Assembly: GCF_902499335.1 (NCBI RefSeq)
Contig: NZ_CABVQK010000005.1
Span: 124,001-188,000, forward strand
Direction: 5' to 3'
Source: Burkholderia lata
Lineage (GTDB): Bacteria; Pseudomonadota; Gammaproteobacteria; Burkholderiales; Burkholderiaceae
DNA length: 64,000 nt
How positions within the stretch are numbered: the stretch's first letter is position 1; each line of letters starts with the position of its first letter. Of the stretch, positions 17,226 to 25,545 are shown in pieces. The notes beneath the pieces were generated by a model, which was not told the DNA's origin, did not search any database, and saw only the letters and a list, made by a program, of their open reading frames with translations. The position numbers were made by a program, and so were the translations under genes.

Positions 17226-17864
17226 ATGGTGCGACCCGTTCACTTCACCTACCGGATCGAGCGCGACGCGCGGCAGCCGGTCGCGGTTGCCGCAAGCGCG
17301 TACCGGATGCCGCTCGACACGCCGGCCGACTATGCGCGCGCCGCGCTCGCGGAAACGGCCGGCGACGTGTATGACGCCGGCGCCGTGCATACGGGCGATG
17401 CGCTCGGCGGCGATCGCCGTGTGCTGCTCGACCACGTCCAGTACTTCGCGTTTCTCTCGGACATCACCGCGCGGATCCGCGACGCCGTGCATCCGGACGC
17501 ACGCGTGTTCATCGAAGTCTGCGCGCCGTACTTCGGCGCGCTGCCGGCCGAACTGCTCGCACCGCACGTGCTGCTCGGCGTGCACCTGTACGACGAAGCA
17601 TTGCGCGATGCCGCGCGCGGCGCGCCGGTCGTATGGATCGGCGACCGGATCCTGCGCGATGCGGAATTCGCCGGCGACAACCGCGTGTGCTGCGCGATCT
17701 GGCCCGCGCGGCTCGCCGATGCCCTCGACGCGCAGCTGCGCGGCCCGTGGCCGTCGTATGCGATCCGCCTCGATCCGCACCCGGCCGCACCGCGCGGCAC
17801 CGCCACGACGCTTACCGATCCCGCCCATCATTCCGGCGCCGCCGCGCGGCCGGGGAGACCTTGA
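17226..17864 (+). CDS. Conserved cluster protein of unknown function
   Basis: A 212-residue protein that I do not recognise. It has no signal peptide or membrane segment. Alternating hydrophobic strands (RVFIEVCAPYFG, LLGVHLYDEALRDA, APVVWIGDRIL) suggest an alpha/beta fold, and the last 25 residues are proline- and alanine-rich and probably disordered. It begins two bases after the preceding stop and ends one base before the next ATG. The tight packing with the ACP and the thiolase-like gene suggests an accessory role on the same intermediate. Confidence 0.6.
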   Translation: MVRPVHFTYRIERDARQPVAVAASAYRMPLDTPADYARAALAETAGDVYDAGAVHTGDALGGDRRVLLDHVQYFAFLSDITARIRDAVHPDARVFIEVCAPYFGALPAELLAPHVLLGVHLYDEALRDAARGAPVVWIGDRILRDAEFAGDNRVCCAIWPARLADALDAQLRGPWPSYAIRLDPHPAAPRGTATTLTDPAHHSGAAARPGRP

Positions 17865-17865
17865 A

Positions 17866-18849
17866 ATGACTGACACGCTCACCGTAATGCAGGACACGGC
17901 CGACATTCGCTGGTCGATGCCCGTCGACGCCCTGATGTCGAACGACTACGAACTGCGCGAAGAGGCGCTGAACCGGCTGTACGAAAAGGCGAAGGCCGCG
18001 CAGTGGGACGTCGCGACCGATGTCGACTGGAGCCACGATCTCGACCCGGCGAACCCGCTCGGCATGCCCGACCCGACGCTGCTGATCTACGGCACGGAAC
18101 TGTGGGGCAAGCTGTCCGACGCCGACAAGCGCGAGGTGCGCCATCACGCGCAGGGCTGGCTGCTGTCGCAGATCCTGCACGGCGAGCAGGCCGCGCTGAT
18201 CTGCGCATCGAAGCTCGCATCGGCCGAGAACGGCCTGAGCGCGCGGCTGTGCGCGGCCGCGCAGATGATGGACGAAGCGCGCCACGTCGAGGCCTACGCG
18301 AAGCTCGTCAACGAGAAGCTCGACGTCAGCTACCCGATGAGCCGCTCGCTGAAGGGGCTGCTGCACGACACGATCACGAGCAGCGCACTCGACATGACGA
18401 ACCTCGGGATGCAGGTGCTCGTCGAGGGCATCGCGCTGTCGATCTTCCAGAGCGTGGTCGCGTACAGCACCGATCCGTTCATCAAGGACCTGTTCGTGCG
18501 GATCCAGCGCGACGAAGCGCGTCACTTCGCGGTGGGCCGGATCACGCTGTGCCGCGTGTATGCGGAGATGAGCGCGGTCGAGCTGCGCGAGCGCGAGGAG
18601 TTCGTCTGCGAAGGCGCGGCCGTGCTGTACGAGCACCTGTGCGCGGACGACATCTGGGAACCGATGGGGTTGTCGAAGCGCGAATGCAGCGCGATGGTGC
18701 GCGAGTCGCCGGTCTCCAGCTCGATCCGCCGCTCGATCTTCCGGCGCCTGGTGCCGACGATCCGCGAAATGGGCCTGCTCACGCCGACAGTGCAGGCCAC
18801 CTTCGAAAAACTCGACGTCCTCGACTACGCGGCGATGCCGCTCAACTGA
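17866..18849 (+). CDS. Ferritin-like diiron oxygenase
   Basis: A 327-residue helical protein with two DEARH motifs (136-140 and 216-220) and additional glutamates at 107 and 188. This gives the E...E-x-x-H...E...E-x-x-H ligand set of ferritin-like diiron oxygenases and ribonucleotide reductase R2 relatives. Such enzymes do O2-dependent desaturation, hydroxylation or amine oxidation. A GGGGAGA box precedes the ATG. It differs in sequence from the diiron enzyme at 6917, so the cluster has two soluble diiron enzymes and one membrane one. The substrate is probably ACP-linked. Confidence 0.78.
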   Translation: MTDTLTVMQDTADIRWSMPVDALMSNDYELREEALNRLYEKAKAAQWDVATDVDWSHDLDPANPLGMPDPTLLIYGTELWGKLSDADKREVRHHAQGWLLSQILHGEQAALICASKLASAENGLSARLCAAAQMMDEARHVEAYAKLVNEKLDVSYPMSRSLKGLLHDTITSSALDMTNLGMQVLVEGIALSIFQSVVAYSTDPFIKDLFVRIQRDEARHFAVGRITLCRVYAEMSAVELREREEFVCEGAAVLYEHLCADDIWEPMGLSKRECSAMVRESPVSSSIRRSIFRRLVPTIREMGLLTPTVQATFEKLDVLDYAAMPLN

Positions 18850-18852
18850 ACC

Positions 18853-19842
18853 ATGACGACGAACGCCTCCCAAGCATCCCGCGACACCGGCTTCTGGATC
18901 GGCATCGACGCGGTGGCCTACGAGCTGCCGGGCCTGCCCGTCGATATCGAGGCCTGGGCCGCCGAGCGCGACTACCCGGCGCAGCGCGCCGCGGCGATCG
19001 CGCACTCGGGCAGCCGCTATTTCCACATGGCGCTCGACACGAGCGAGACCGATCTCGCGATCGCAGCGGCCGGCCGCCTGCTCGACACCGCGCGCGTGCA
19101 TCCATCCGACATCGGCGCGATCGTGCACGTGCACACGCAGCAGTTCAGCGTGCCGCCCGCGCCGCGTAGCCTGCCGCACGAGCTGGCCGCGCAGCTCGGC
19201 ATCGAGCCGCTGTGGCTCGGCTCGGTCGCGCAGCTGAACTGCGTGTCGGTCGCGGCCGGCATCGAGACGGTGCGCGCGCTGATGCGCCGCTATCCGCAGC
19301 TCGACGCGGCGCTCGTCGTATCGTCCGACCGCGTGTACGGCGAGGATTACCGGATGCGGCAGATGACGGGCGTGCAGTGCGACGGCGCTGCCGCGATGCT
19401 GATCGCGCGCAACAGCACGAAGAACCGGCTCGGCGGCATCGCGATCGAGACGCATGCGAAATGGCACCGCGGCTCGGACACCGTCGCCGCGAACGAGGCC
19501 GACCTGATCATGATGGAGTGGCCGTACACGCGCAAGGCGATCGACGCGGCGGTCGCGCTCGAGCCGCACGCGCTCGACGCGTACGAACTCGTGCTGCCGC
19601 ACAACGCCGACCTGCCCGGCTGGAACGCGCTGTGCCGCGCGATGCGCGTGCCGGCCGAGCGGCTCTATGCGGAAAACATCCATGCGCGCGGCCACGCGTG
19701 CTGTTCGGATTTCCCGATCAACCTGGCCGACGTCGGGCTCGACGCGGTCGCGCGCGGGCAGCGCGTGCTCGGCGTGATGCAGTCGAACTGCGGCGCGTAC
19801 GCAGCCGCCACGCTCCATCCGGTGGGCCGCCATGACGCCTGA
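18853..19842 (+). CDS. KAS III-like enzyme with an altered catalytic triad
   Basis: A 329-residue thiolase-fold protein close in length to FabH, the ketosynthase III that condenses acyl-CoA with malonyl-ACP. The nucleophile Cys130 sits in VAQLNCVSVAAGIE and the first histidine, His250, in LPHNAD (the HQAN motif of FabH). The segment that should give the asparagine (N-x-GNTS) reads HARGHACCSDF, so His281 replaces Asn. That suggests acyl transfer or a non-decarboxylating condensation rather than standard Claisen elongation. It starts three bases after the diiron gene and overlaps the next gene by 11 bp. Confidence 0.72.
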   Translation: MTTNASQASRDTGFWIGIDAVAYELPGLPVDIEAWAAERDYPAQRAAAIAHSGSRYFHMALDTSETDLAIAAAGRLLDTARVHPSDIGAIVHVHTQQFSVPPAPRSLPHELAAQLGIEPLWLGSVAQLNCVSVAAGIETVRALMRRYPQLDAALVVSSDRVYGEDYRMRQMTGVQCDGAAAMLIARNSTKNRLGGIAIETHAKWHRGSDTVAANEADLIMMEWPYTRKAIDAAVALEPHALDAYELVLPHNADLPGWNALCRAMRVPAERLYAENIHARGHACCSDFPINLADVGLDAVARGQRVLGVMQSNCGAYAAATLHPVGRHDA

Positions 19843-21007
19843 GCGCCCGCTTCCGCCCGCCGGTGACCACGCGTGGATCGCCGACCTGCGCACGCCGTGC
19901 TACGTGTACGAGCCGGAAGTCGCGATCGCGCGCTACCGGTCGCTGAAGGCGCGGCTCGGCACGCGGCTGATCGTGTCGCTGAAGGCGAACCCGAACCAGG
20001 ACATGCTCGCGCGCTGCGCGCATGCATACGAGGACGGCGTCGAACTCGCGAGCCGCGGTGAGCTCGACGCGGTGATCGGCCGGATCAAGACGGCGCGCTA
20101 CCTGAACAACCCGTCGATGGACGAGATGTTCATGCGCGCCGGGCTCGCGTCACGCTGCCATTTCGTGCTCGACAACCCGGACGCGGTCGCGCGCTTCGTG
20201 CCGCTGGCGCGCGAGGCGGCGGCCGGCGGCAGCACGCCGGGCCCGGTCCTGCTGCGCGTGAATGCCGGCGCGCTGGCCGGCGACGATGCGCGCGCGCTGT
20301 GGCACGACCACTTCGGGATGACGCCGAACGAGGCGCACGACGCGGTGCGCACGCTCGCCGCCGCCGGCCTGCCGGTAGCCGGGCTGCACGTGTTCTCCGG
20401 CCCGCATTCGTTCATCCGCCAGGACGCGACGCAACCCGACACGCTCGTGCTGCCCGAACGGCTCGCGGCGCTCGCCCGCGATCTCGCACCCGCCAACGGC
20501 GCCCCGCTCGCGTCGCTGAGCCTCGGCGGCGGCTTCGCCGACGATCACCCGGGCGACGCCGCGTTCGAGCGCTATGCCGCCGCGCTCGCCCCGCTGGCCG
20601 GCCAGTACTCGCTCGCACACGAATCCGGCCGGGCGATCTTCGCCGATGCGGGCGTGTTCGCGACGCGCGTCGTCGCGGTGAAGACGTGGCAGGACCGCAC
20701 GATCGCCGTCTGCGACGGCGGGCTGTCGCATGCGTTCCTGCTCGCGCAGACCGAATCGGTGATGCGCCGCCTCGCCGCGCCGTCGCTCGTGCGCCGCACG
20801 CCCGCGCAGCCGGCGCGTGGCGTGCCGACGATCTATGTCGGCAGCACCTGCAGCCGCGCGGACGTGATCGGCCGCGACGATACGGGCGCCCCGCCGCAGG
20901 TCGGCGACATCGCGGTGTTCGCGCGCTGCGGCGCGTATCACCGCACGTACTCGATGGCGCATTTCCTGTCCCACGAAGCCGCGCACGTGTACGTGCGGCC
21001 TGCCTAG
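19832..21007 (+). CDS. Fold-III PLP-dependent decarboxylase (DapDC/ODC family)
   Basis: A 391-residue alanine-racemase-fold PLP enzyme. Lys51 in SLKANPN forms the Schiff base. The PLP phosphate loop SLGGGFADDH, HVFSGPHS, HESGRAIFADAG and the partner-subunit motifs GSTCSRAD and CGAYHRTYSM are present. The family decarboxylates meso-diaminopimelate, ornithine, arginine or carboxy-polyamines; secondary-metabolite versions act on carrier-bound or modified amino acids. It could supply an amine head group or act on a condensed intermediate. The substrate is not predictable. It overlaps the KAS III-like gene by 11 bp. Confidence 0.85.
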   Translation: MTPERPLPPAGDHAWIADLRTPCYVYEPEVAIARYRSLKARLGTRLIVSLKANPNQDMLARCAHAYEDGVELASRGELDAVIGRIKTARYLNNPSMDEMFMRAGLASRCHFVLDNPDAVARFVPLAREAAAGGSTPGPVLLRVNAGALAGDDARALWHDHFGMTPNEAHDAVRTLAAAGLPVAGLHVFSGPHSFIRQDATQPDTLVLPERLAALARDLAPANGAPLASLSLGGGFADDHPGDAAFERYAAALAPLAGQYSLAHESGRAIFADAGVFATRVVAVKTWQDRTIAVCDGGLSHAFLLAQTESVMRRLAAPSLVRRTPAQPARGVPTIYVGSTCSRADVIGRDDTGAPPQVGDIAVFARCGAYHRTYSMAHFLSHEAAHVYVRPA

Positions 21008-21031
21008 ACCAACCTGAGAGAGGAGCCGATC

Positions 21032-22606
21032 ATGAACGCCCTGATCAGCGTCGCCGACCTGCTCGAACATGGCGCCGCGCGCTGGCCGCAACATCCCGCG
21101 TATGCCGACGGCGGCGGCACGATAACCTACGAACAGCTCGCACGCGCGGTCCGCCGTGCCGCCGCCGCGCTCGCGTCGCGCGGCGTGCAGCCCGGCGAGC
21201 GCGTCGCGATCTACGCGCCGAAACGCATCGAAACCGTAGTCGCGATGCTCGCGGCCAACGCGCTCGGCGCGATCTTCGTGCCGGTCAATCCGCAGTTGAA
21301 GGAAGCGCAGATCGAACACATCGTCGCCGACAGCGGCGCGGCGCTGTTCATGACCGGCGTGCAGCGATTGAAGCGCCTGCCTGCGCTCGCCGCGCTCGTC
21401 GGCGCCCGCGCGATGCTAATCGAGGAACTGGCCGATGCGATCAACGCGGCCGGCACCGACACACCGGAACCGGCCCTCTCCGGCCGGCCGGTGGACGACG
21501 ATCCCGCCGCCCTGCTCTACACGTCCGGGTCGACCGGCAAGCCGAAAGGCGTGGTCGTGTCGCACCGCAACCTGGTGTCGGGCGCGTACAGCGTCGCCGC
21601 GTACCAAGGGCTGGCCGACGACGACGTCGTGCTCGGCGTGCTGCCGCTCAGCTTCGACGCGGGCCTGAGCCAGCTCACGACCGCGCTGGCCTCCGGCGCG
21701 TGCTATGCACCGCTCGACTTCCTGCAGCCCGCCGAAGTGCCGCGCCATTGCGACGCGTTCGGCGTGACGTCGATCACCGGCGTGCCGCCGTTGTGGATGC
21801 AGCTCGCGACCGCCGGCTGGAGCGATACGGCGCGCACGCGGATCCGCCGCTTCGCGAACACCGGCGGCCATCTCGCGACGCCGCTGCTGCACCGCCTGCA
21901 GGCGCTGTTCACGAACGCCGCACCGTACCTGATGTACGGGTTGACCGAAGCGTTCCGCTCGACGTACCTGGCGCCGGCCGACGCCGCACTGCGCCCGACA
22001 TCGATCGGCAAGGCCGTACCGAACGCCGACATCCTCGTGCTGCGCTCGGACGGCAGCGAATGCGCGGCCGACGAGCCCGGCGAACTCGTGCATCGCGGCG
22101 CGTTCGTCACGCTCGGCTACTGGAACCGGCCCGAGCTGACCGCGCAGCGCTTTCGCCCACTGCCGCGCCGGCACGGCGAGATCCCGCGCCCCGACGTCGC
22201 CGTGTGGTCCGGCGACATCGTGCGCCGCGACGCGGACGGCTACCTGTATTTCGTCGCGCGCGGCGACGACATGATCAAGACCTCCGGCTATCGCGTGAGC
22301 CCGACCGAAGTCGAGGACGTGCTGTTCGCGCTGCCTCACATCCGCGAGGCGGCGGTGTTCGGCGTACCGCACGCATCGCTCGGCGAGGCGATCGCCGCGT
22401 GCGTCGTGTCGACGCTCGACGCCGACGCATGCCGCGCCGACATCGCGCGCGCCTGTCGCGACGCATTACCGACCTACATGAGCCCGCTCGTCGTCGAGCC
22501 GATGCCGGCATTGCCGCGCAACCCGAACGGCAAGATCGACCGCCCCGCGCTGAAAAACCAGTATCGCGACGCGTTCGCGCGCACGAACGAGGAGACCGCC
22601 GCATGA
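21032..22606 (+). CDS. AMP-dependent synthetase/ligase (acyl-CoA ligase-like)
   Basis: A 524-residue adenylate-forming enzyme: YTSGSTGKPKGVVVSH (A3), MYGLTEAFRSTY (A5), YFVARGDDMIKTSGYRVSP (A8) and the A10 lysine in RNPNGKIDRP. The complete A8 hinge and the PNGKIDR ending are like CoA ligases and free-standing NRPS-type adenylation enzymes, unlike the FAAL at 9195. GAGAGGAGC lies ahead of the ATG. It might activate a second acid or the head group for amide or ester formation. No condensation domain exists in the window. Confidence 0.85.
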   Translation: MNALISVADLLEHGAARWPQHPAYADGGGTITYEQLARAVRRAAAALASRGVQPGERVAIYAPKRIETVVAMLAANALGAIFVPVNPQLKEAQIEHIVADSGAALFMTGVQRLKRLPALAALVGARAMLIEELADAINAAGTDTPEPALSGRPVDDDPAALLYTSGSTGKPKGVVVSHRNLVSGAYSVAAYQGLADDDVVLGVLPLSFDAGLSQLTTALASGACYAPLDFLQPAEVPRHCDAFGVTSITGVPPLWMQLATAGWSDTARTRIRRFANTGGHLATPLLHRLQALFTNAAPYLMYGLTEAFRSTYLAPADAALRPTSIGKAVPNADILVLRSDGSECAADEPGELVHRGAFVTLGYWNRPELTAQRFRPLPRRHGEIPRPDVAVWSGDIVRRDADGYLYFVARGDDMIKTSGYRVSPTEVEDVLFALPHIREAAVFGVPHASLGEAIAACVVSTLDADACRADIARACRDALPTYMSPLVVEPMPALPRNPNGKIDRPALKNQYRDAFARTNEETAA

Positions 22607-23694
22607 CCCTGTCGACGCTCGATGAAACCTGCCTCGGCGCGCGCCGCGTCGCCGAGCCCGGCACGCTGGCCCTGTCGGGCGGCGTCGTGGTGCTGCCGCC
22701 CGCCGTGGTGTTCAGCGCGATCCAGGCGCAGGAACGCCATCCCGGCTACCGCCACCTGCTGCTGCCGCAGGCACGCTTCGCGCGGCCGCGCGGGATGGGT
22801 GCGCTGACGCCCGACGAAGGCACGCGCCTCGCGCCGGGCGGACGGCCTACGCTGCGGGTCGCGCCGCCCGGGCGCAGCCTCGCCGATCTCGCCGCCGATG
22901 CGGCGCTCGACCTGCGCGACCAGCTCGGCTCCGGGCAACTGGCCCGCACGACCCACGTGATCGTCGCGAGCTGCGCGCTCAACGAAGGGATCGGCGACTC
23001 GGTCGTCGGCCGCATGCAGTACGAGCTCGGCCTGCAGCACGTGACGCCGTTCGCGCTCGGCCAGAACGGCACGCTCGGCTGGTATTCGGCGCTGATGCTG
23101 CTCGACGGCCTGCTCGACGAAGGCGACCAGGCGCTCGTGATCCTCAGCGACAAGTGGCTCTACCCGTTCTTCCGCCAGTTCGGCGACCTGGTCGGCTACG
23201 GCGACGCGGCCGCCGCGCTGCTCGTGTCGCGTGCGGGCCCGGCGCCCGAACCGGCCGACTGGGGCGGCGTGCGGTCCGTTGCGGTCGAATTCGGGCCGTC
23301 GATCGCCGATCCGTGGGCCGACGCGCCGGGCGCGCTGCGCGACACGCTCGCGCCGGTCGCCGCGCGTGCGATCCGCCGCGCACTCGACATGGCTGGACTG
23401 CGCGCCAGTCAGATCGACTGGTGCGTGCCGCCTGGTTTCGATCCCGGCTTCGCGGCGCGCGTGGCCGACGCCGCGTCGATTCCCGTCGCCGCACGCATCC
23501 AGCACGAGGCCGCCGGCCACCTGTCGTCCGCCGAATCGGCGGCCGCGCTGATCCGGCTCGCGGGCGCACTCGACGAAGGCGAACGCCGCACGGTACTCGT
23601 GTGGGACGCGGCACTGCATGGCGCGGCGGCGGCGGCCGTCGTCGACCTCGCCGGCGGCCTCGATGCCGCGCTCGATATCGAAGGAGACGCGTGA
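22603..23694 (+). CDS. Thiolase-fold protein lacking the catalytic cysteine
   Basis: A 363-residue KAS III/thiolase-like protein: THVIVASCALNEGIGDSVVG, then FALGQNGTLGWYSALMLLDG and GYGDAAAALLVSR follow the ketosynthase strand order. In the nucleophile turn the cysteine is replaced by glycine (Gly156 in GQNGTLG). HEAAGHLSSAES near 310 may stand for the later active-site loop. It is probably non-catalytic for condensation and could be the structural partner of the Cys-bearing paralogue at 18853, as in heteromeric KAS III-like pairs. ATGA overlap with the ligase gene; its stop shares one base with the next ATG. Confidence 0.65.
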   Translation: MTLSTLDETCLGARRVAEPGTLALSGGVVVLPPAVVFSAIQAQERHPGYRHLLLPQARFARPRGMGALTPDEGTRLAPGGRPTLRVAPPGRSLADLAADAALDLRDQLGSGQLARTTHVIVASCALNEGIGDSVVGRMQYELGLQHVTPFALGQNGTLGWYSALMLLDGLLDEGDQALVILSDKWLYPFFRQFGDLVGYGDAAAALLVSRAGPAPEPADWGGVRSVAVEFGPSIADPWADAPGALRDTLAPVAARAIRRALDMAGLRASQIDWCVPPGFDPGFAARVADAASIPVAARIQHEAAGHLSSAESAAALIRLAGALDEGERRTVLVWDAALHGAAAAAVVDLAGGLDAALDIEGDA

Positions 23695-25544
23695 TGAGCG
23701 CCTACAAGGTGAGCCTGCGCGAACTGCGCTTCTTTCTGTGGGAGCTGTTCGAAGCCGACCAGCGGTTCCTGACGGAACACAGCCCTTACGGTACGCACGA
23801 CCGCGCGTCGATCGACGCGCTGCTCGAACGCGCGCGCGACTTCGCGCTCGACCTCGGCCACAGCTACCAGCAGGCGGACGCCGAGGGCTGCACGCTGCTC
23901 GACGACGGCCAGGTGCGCATTCCGTCACATTTCCACGCGTTGTGGGCGCGGTTTCGCGACGAATGGTCGAACACGCTGTTCGGCACCGCGCACGGGCTGC
24001 CGCCGATCGTCACGCAGATGATCTACGAGATGTTCATGGGCGCGAACCCGTCGTTCATGACGTACGGCGGCTTCACGCGCCCCGCGATCAAGCTGCTGCA
24101 GATGCACGGCACGCCGCACCAGAAGGCATTGATCTCGCCGCTCGAGGCGTACCGCTGGGACGCATGTTTCTGCGCGACCGAACCGCAGGCCGGTACCGAC
24201 CTCACCGCGGTCGCGCTGCGCGCGACGCCGCTCGAACGCGACATCTATGCGATCGACGGCGAGAAGGTCTATATCTCCGCTGGCATGCACGAGCTGACCG
24301 AGAACACGCTGTATTTCGTGCTCGGCCGCATCGACACTGCGTCGCCGGATTCCTTCTCGCTGTCGTGCCTCGTCGTGCCGCGCTTCTGGCCGGACGAGGA
24401 AACGGGCGAACTGCAGCCGAACCATGTCGACTGCATCGGCCTGCCGCGCAAGATGGGGCTCAAGGGCTGCGCGAACACGCACCTGGTGTTCGGCGCGAAC
24501 GGCACGACCAAAGGCTGGCTGCTCGGCGGCCGGCGCAACGTCGGCTTGCTGCAGCTGATGCCGCTGATGAACCAGGCGCGGATGAGCACCGGGATGTTCG
24601 GCGTCGGCGTCGCGTCGAGTGCGTACCTGCATGCGGTCGAGTATGCGGGCCGCCGGCTGCAGGGCCGGCCGATCGAGCGCGCGTCGAATACCCATGCGGC
24701 ACGCGTCGCGATCGTCGAACACGCGGACGTGCAGCGCATGCTCGTCGACATGAAGAGCCGCGTCGACGGCTGCCGCGGCCTGCTCGGCAAGCTCGCCGCC
24801 ACCGCCACGCGCGCAGCGATGCTCGAAGCCGCGCCCGACGCCGACCCGGCCGAGATCGAGCGCCACCGCAAGCTGCAGCTGCTGCTGACGCCGATCTGCA
24901 AGGCGTTCATCTCCGATCAGGCGTGGCGGATCTGCGAGACCGCGATCCAGGTGCACGGCGGGCTCGGCTATACCGATGCGAGCCCCGTGGAGCAGAACGC
25001 GCGGGACGTGAAGATCCTGTCGATCTGGGAAGGCACCAACTACATCCAGGCGCAGGATCTCGTGCGCGACAAGCTCGGCTTCGGCCGTCATTCGCGGCTG
25101 ATCCAGTACTACCGCGACGAACTCGACGTGTTCCTCGCGCGCCAGCATCACACCGGCACGCATGCGGAGCTGCGCCCGCTGTTCGACGCGTTGCGCACGG
25201 GTGCCGACCGGATCGCCGCCGCGCTCGACGACATCGCGCGCGACGTGCAGGACGGTCACACGCACCGCAGCAGCCAGTTCTACACGCGCTTTCTCGAGAT
25301 GTTCGGTGTCGTCACGTCGGCGTGGGTGCTGCTCGAATCGGCGACGATCGCCGCGCGCCGGCTCGACGCGCCGGACACCGCCGACACGCCGGCCGAACTC
25401 GCGTTCTATCGCGGCAAGCTGAAAAGCGCGCGCTACTACTTCGCGAACGTGCTGCCTGTCGTCGACCAGCACGCGGCCGTGATCGCCGCGATGGCGCATG
25501 CGGCGATCAGCGTCAGCAGCGAAGAACTCGCGCAGGTGGAATGA
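23694..25544 (+). CDS. afcE: Acyl-CoA dehydrogenase (BCAS0208-like)
   Basis: A 616-residue FAD-dependent acyl-CoA dehydrogenase of the long form with a C-terminal extension. Motifs: CFCATEPQAGTDLTAVALRA (flavin/substrate loop), IDGEKVYISAG, IQVHGGLGYT, and catalytic Glu446 in SIWEGTNYIQAQDL. It would make a 2,3-double bond in an acyl thioester of the pathway. In B. cenocepacia the matching gene (BCAS0208, afcE as I recall) is needed for rough colonies, biofilm and plant virulence, and an active-site mutant does not complement. AAGGAGACGC precedes the ATG, which overlaps the previous stop (TGATG). Confidence 0.88.
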   Translation: MSAYKVSLRELRFFLWELFEADQRFLTEHSPYGTHDRASIDALLERARDFALDLGHSYQQADAEGCTLLDDGQVRIPSHFHALWARFRDEWSNTLFGTAHGLPPIVTQMIYEMFMGANPSFMTYGGFTRPAIKLLQMHGTPHQKALISPLEAYRWDACFCATEPQAGTDLTAVALRATPLERDIYAIDGEKVYISAGMHELTENTLYFVLGRIDTASPDSFSLSCLVVPRFWPDEETGELQPNHVDCIGLPRKMGLKGCANTHLVFGANGTTKGWLLGGRRNVGLLQLMPLMNQARMSTGMFGVGVASSAYLHAVEYAGRRLQGRPIERASNTHAARVAIVEHADVQRMLVDMKSRVDGCRGLLGKLAATATRAAMLEAAPDADPAEIERHRKLQLLLTPICKAFISDQAWRICETAIQVHGGLGYTDASPVEQNARDVKILSIWEGTNYIQAQDLVRDKLGFGRHSRLIQYYRDELDVFLARQHHTGTHAELRPLFDALRTGADRIAAALDDIARDVQDGHTHRSSQFYTRFLEMFGVVTSAWVLLESATIAARRLDAPDTADTPAELAFYRGKLKSARYYFANVLPVVDQHAAVIAAMAHAAISVSSEELAQVE

Positions 25545-25545
25545 C

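Noticed and set aside
16498-17865. Upstream extension of the second diiron oxygenase as a 783-residue fusion
   Set aside because: The extension lies out of frame over two real genes and is arginine-rich; the ATG at 17866 has a good ribosome site and gives a normal ferritin-like protein.
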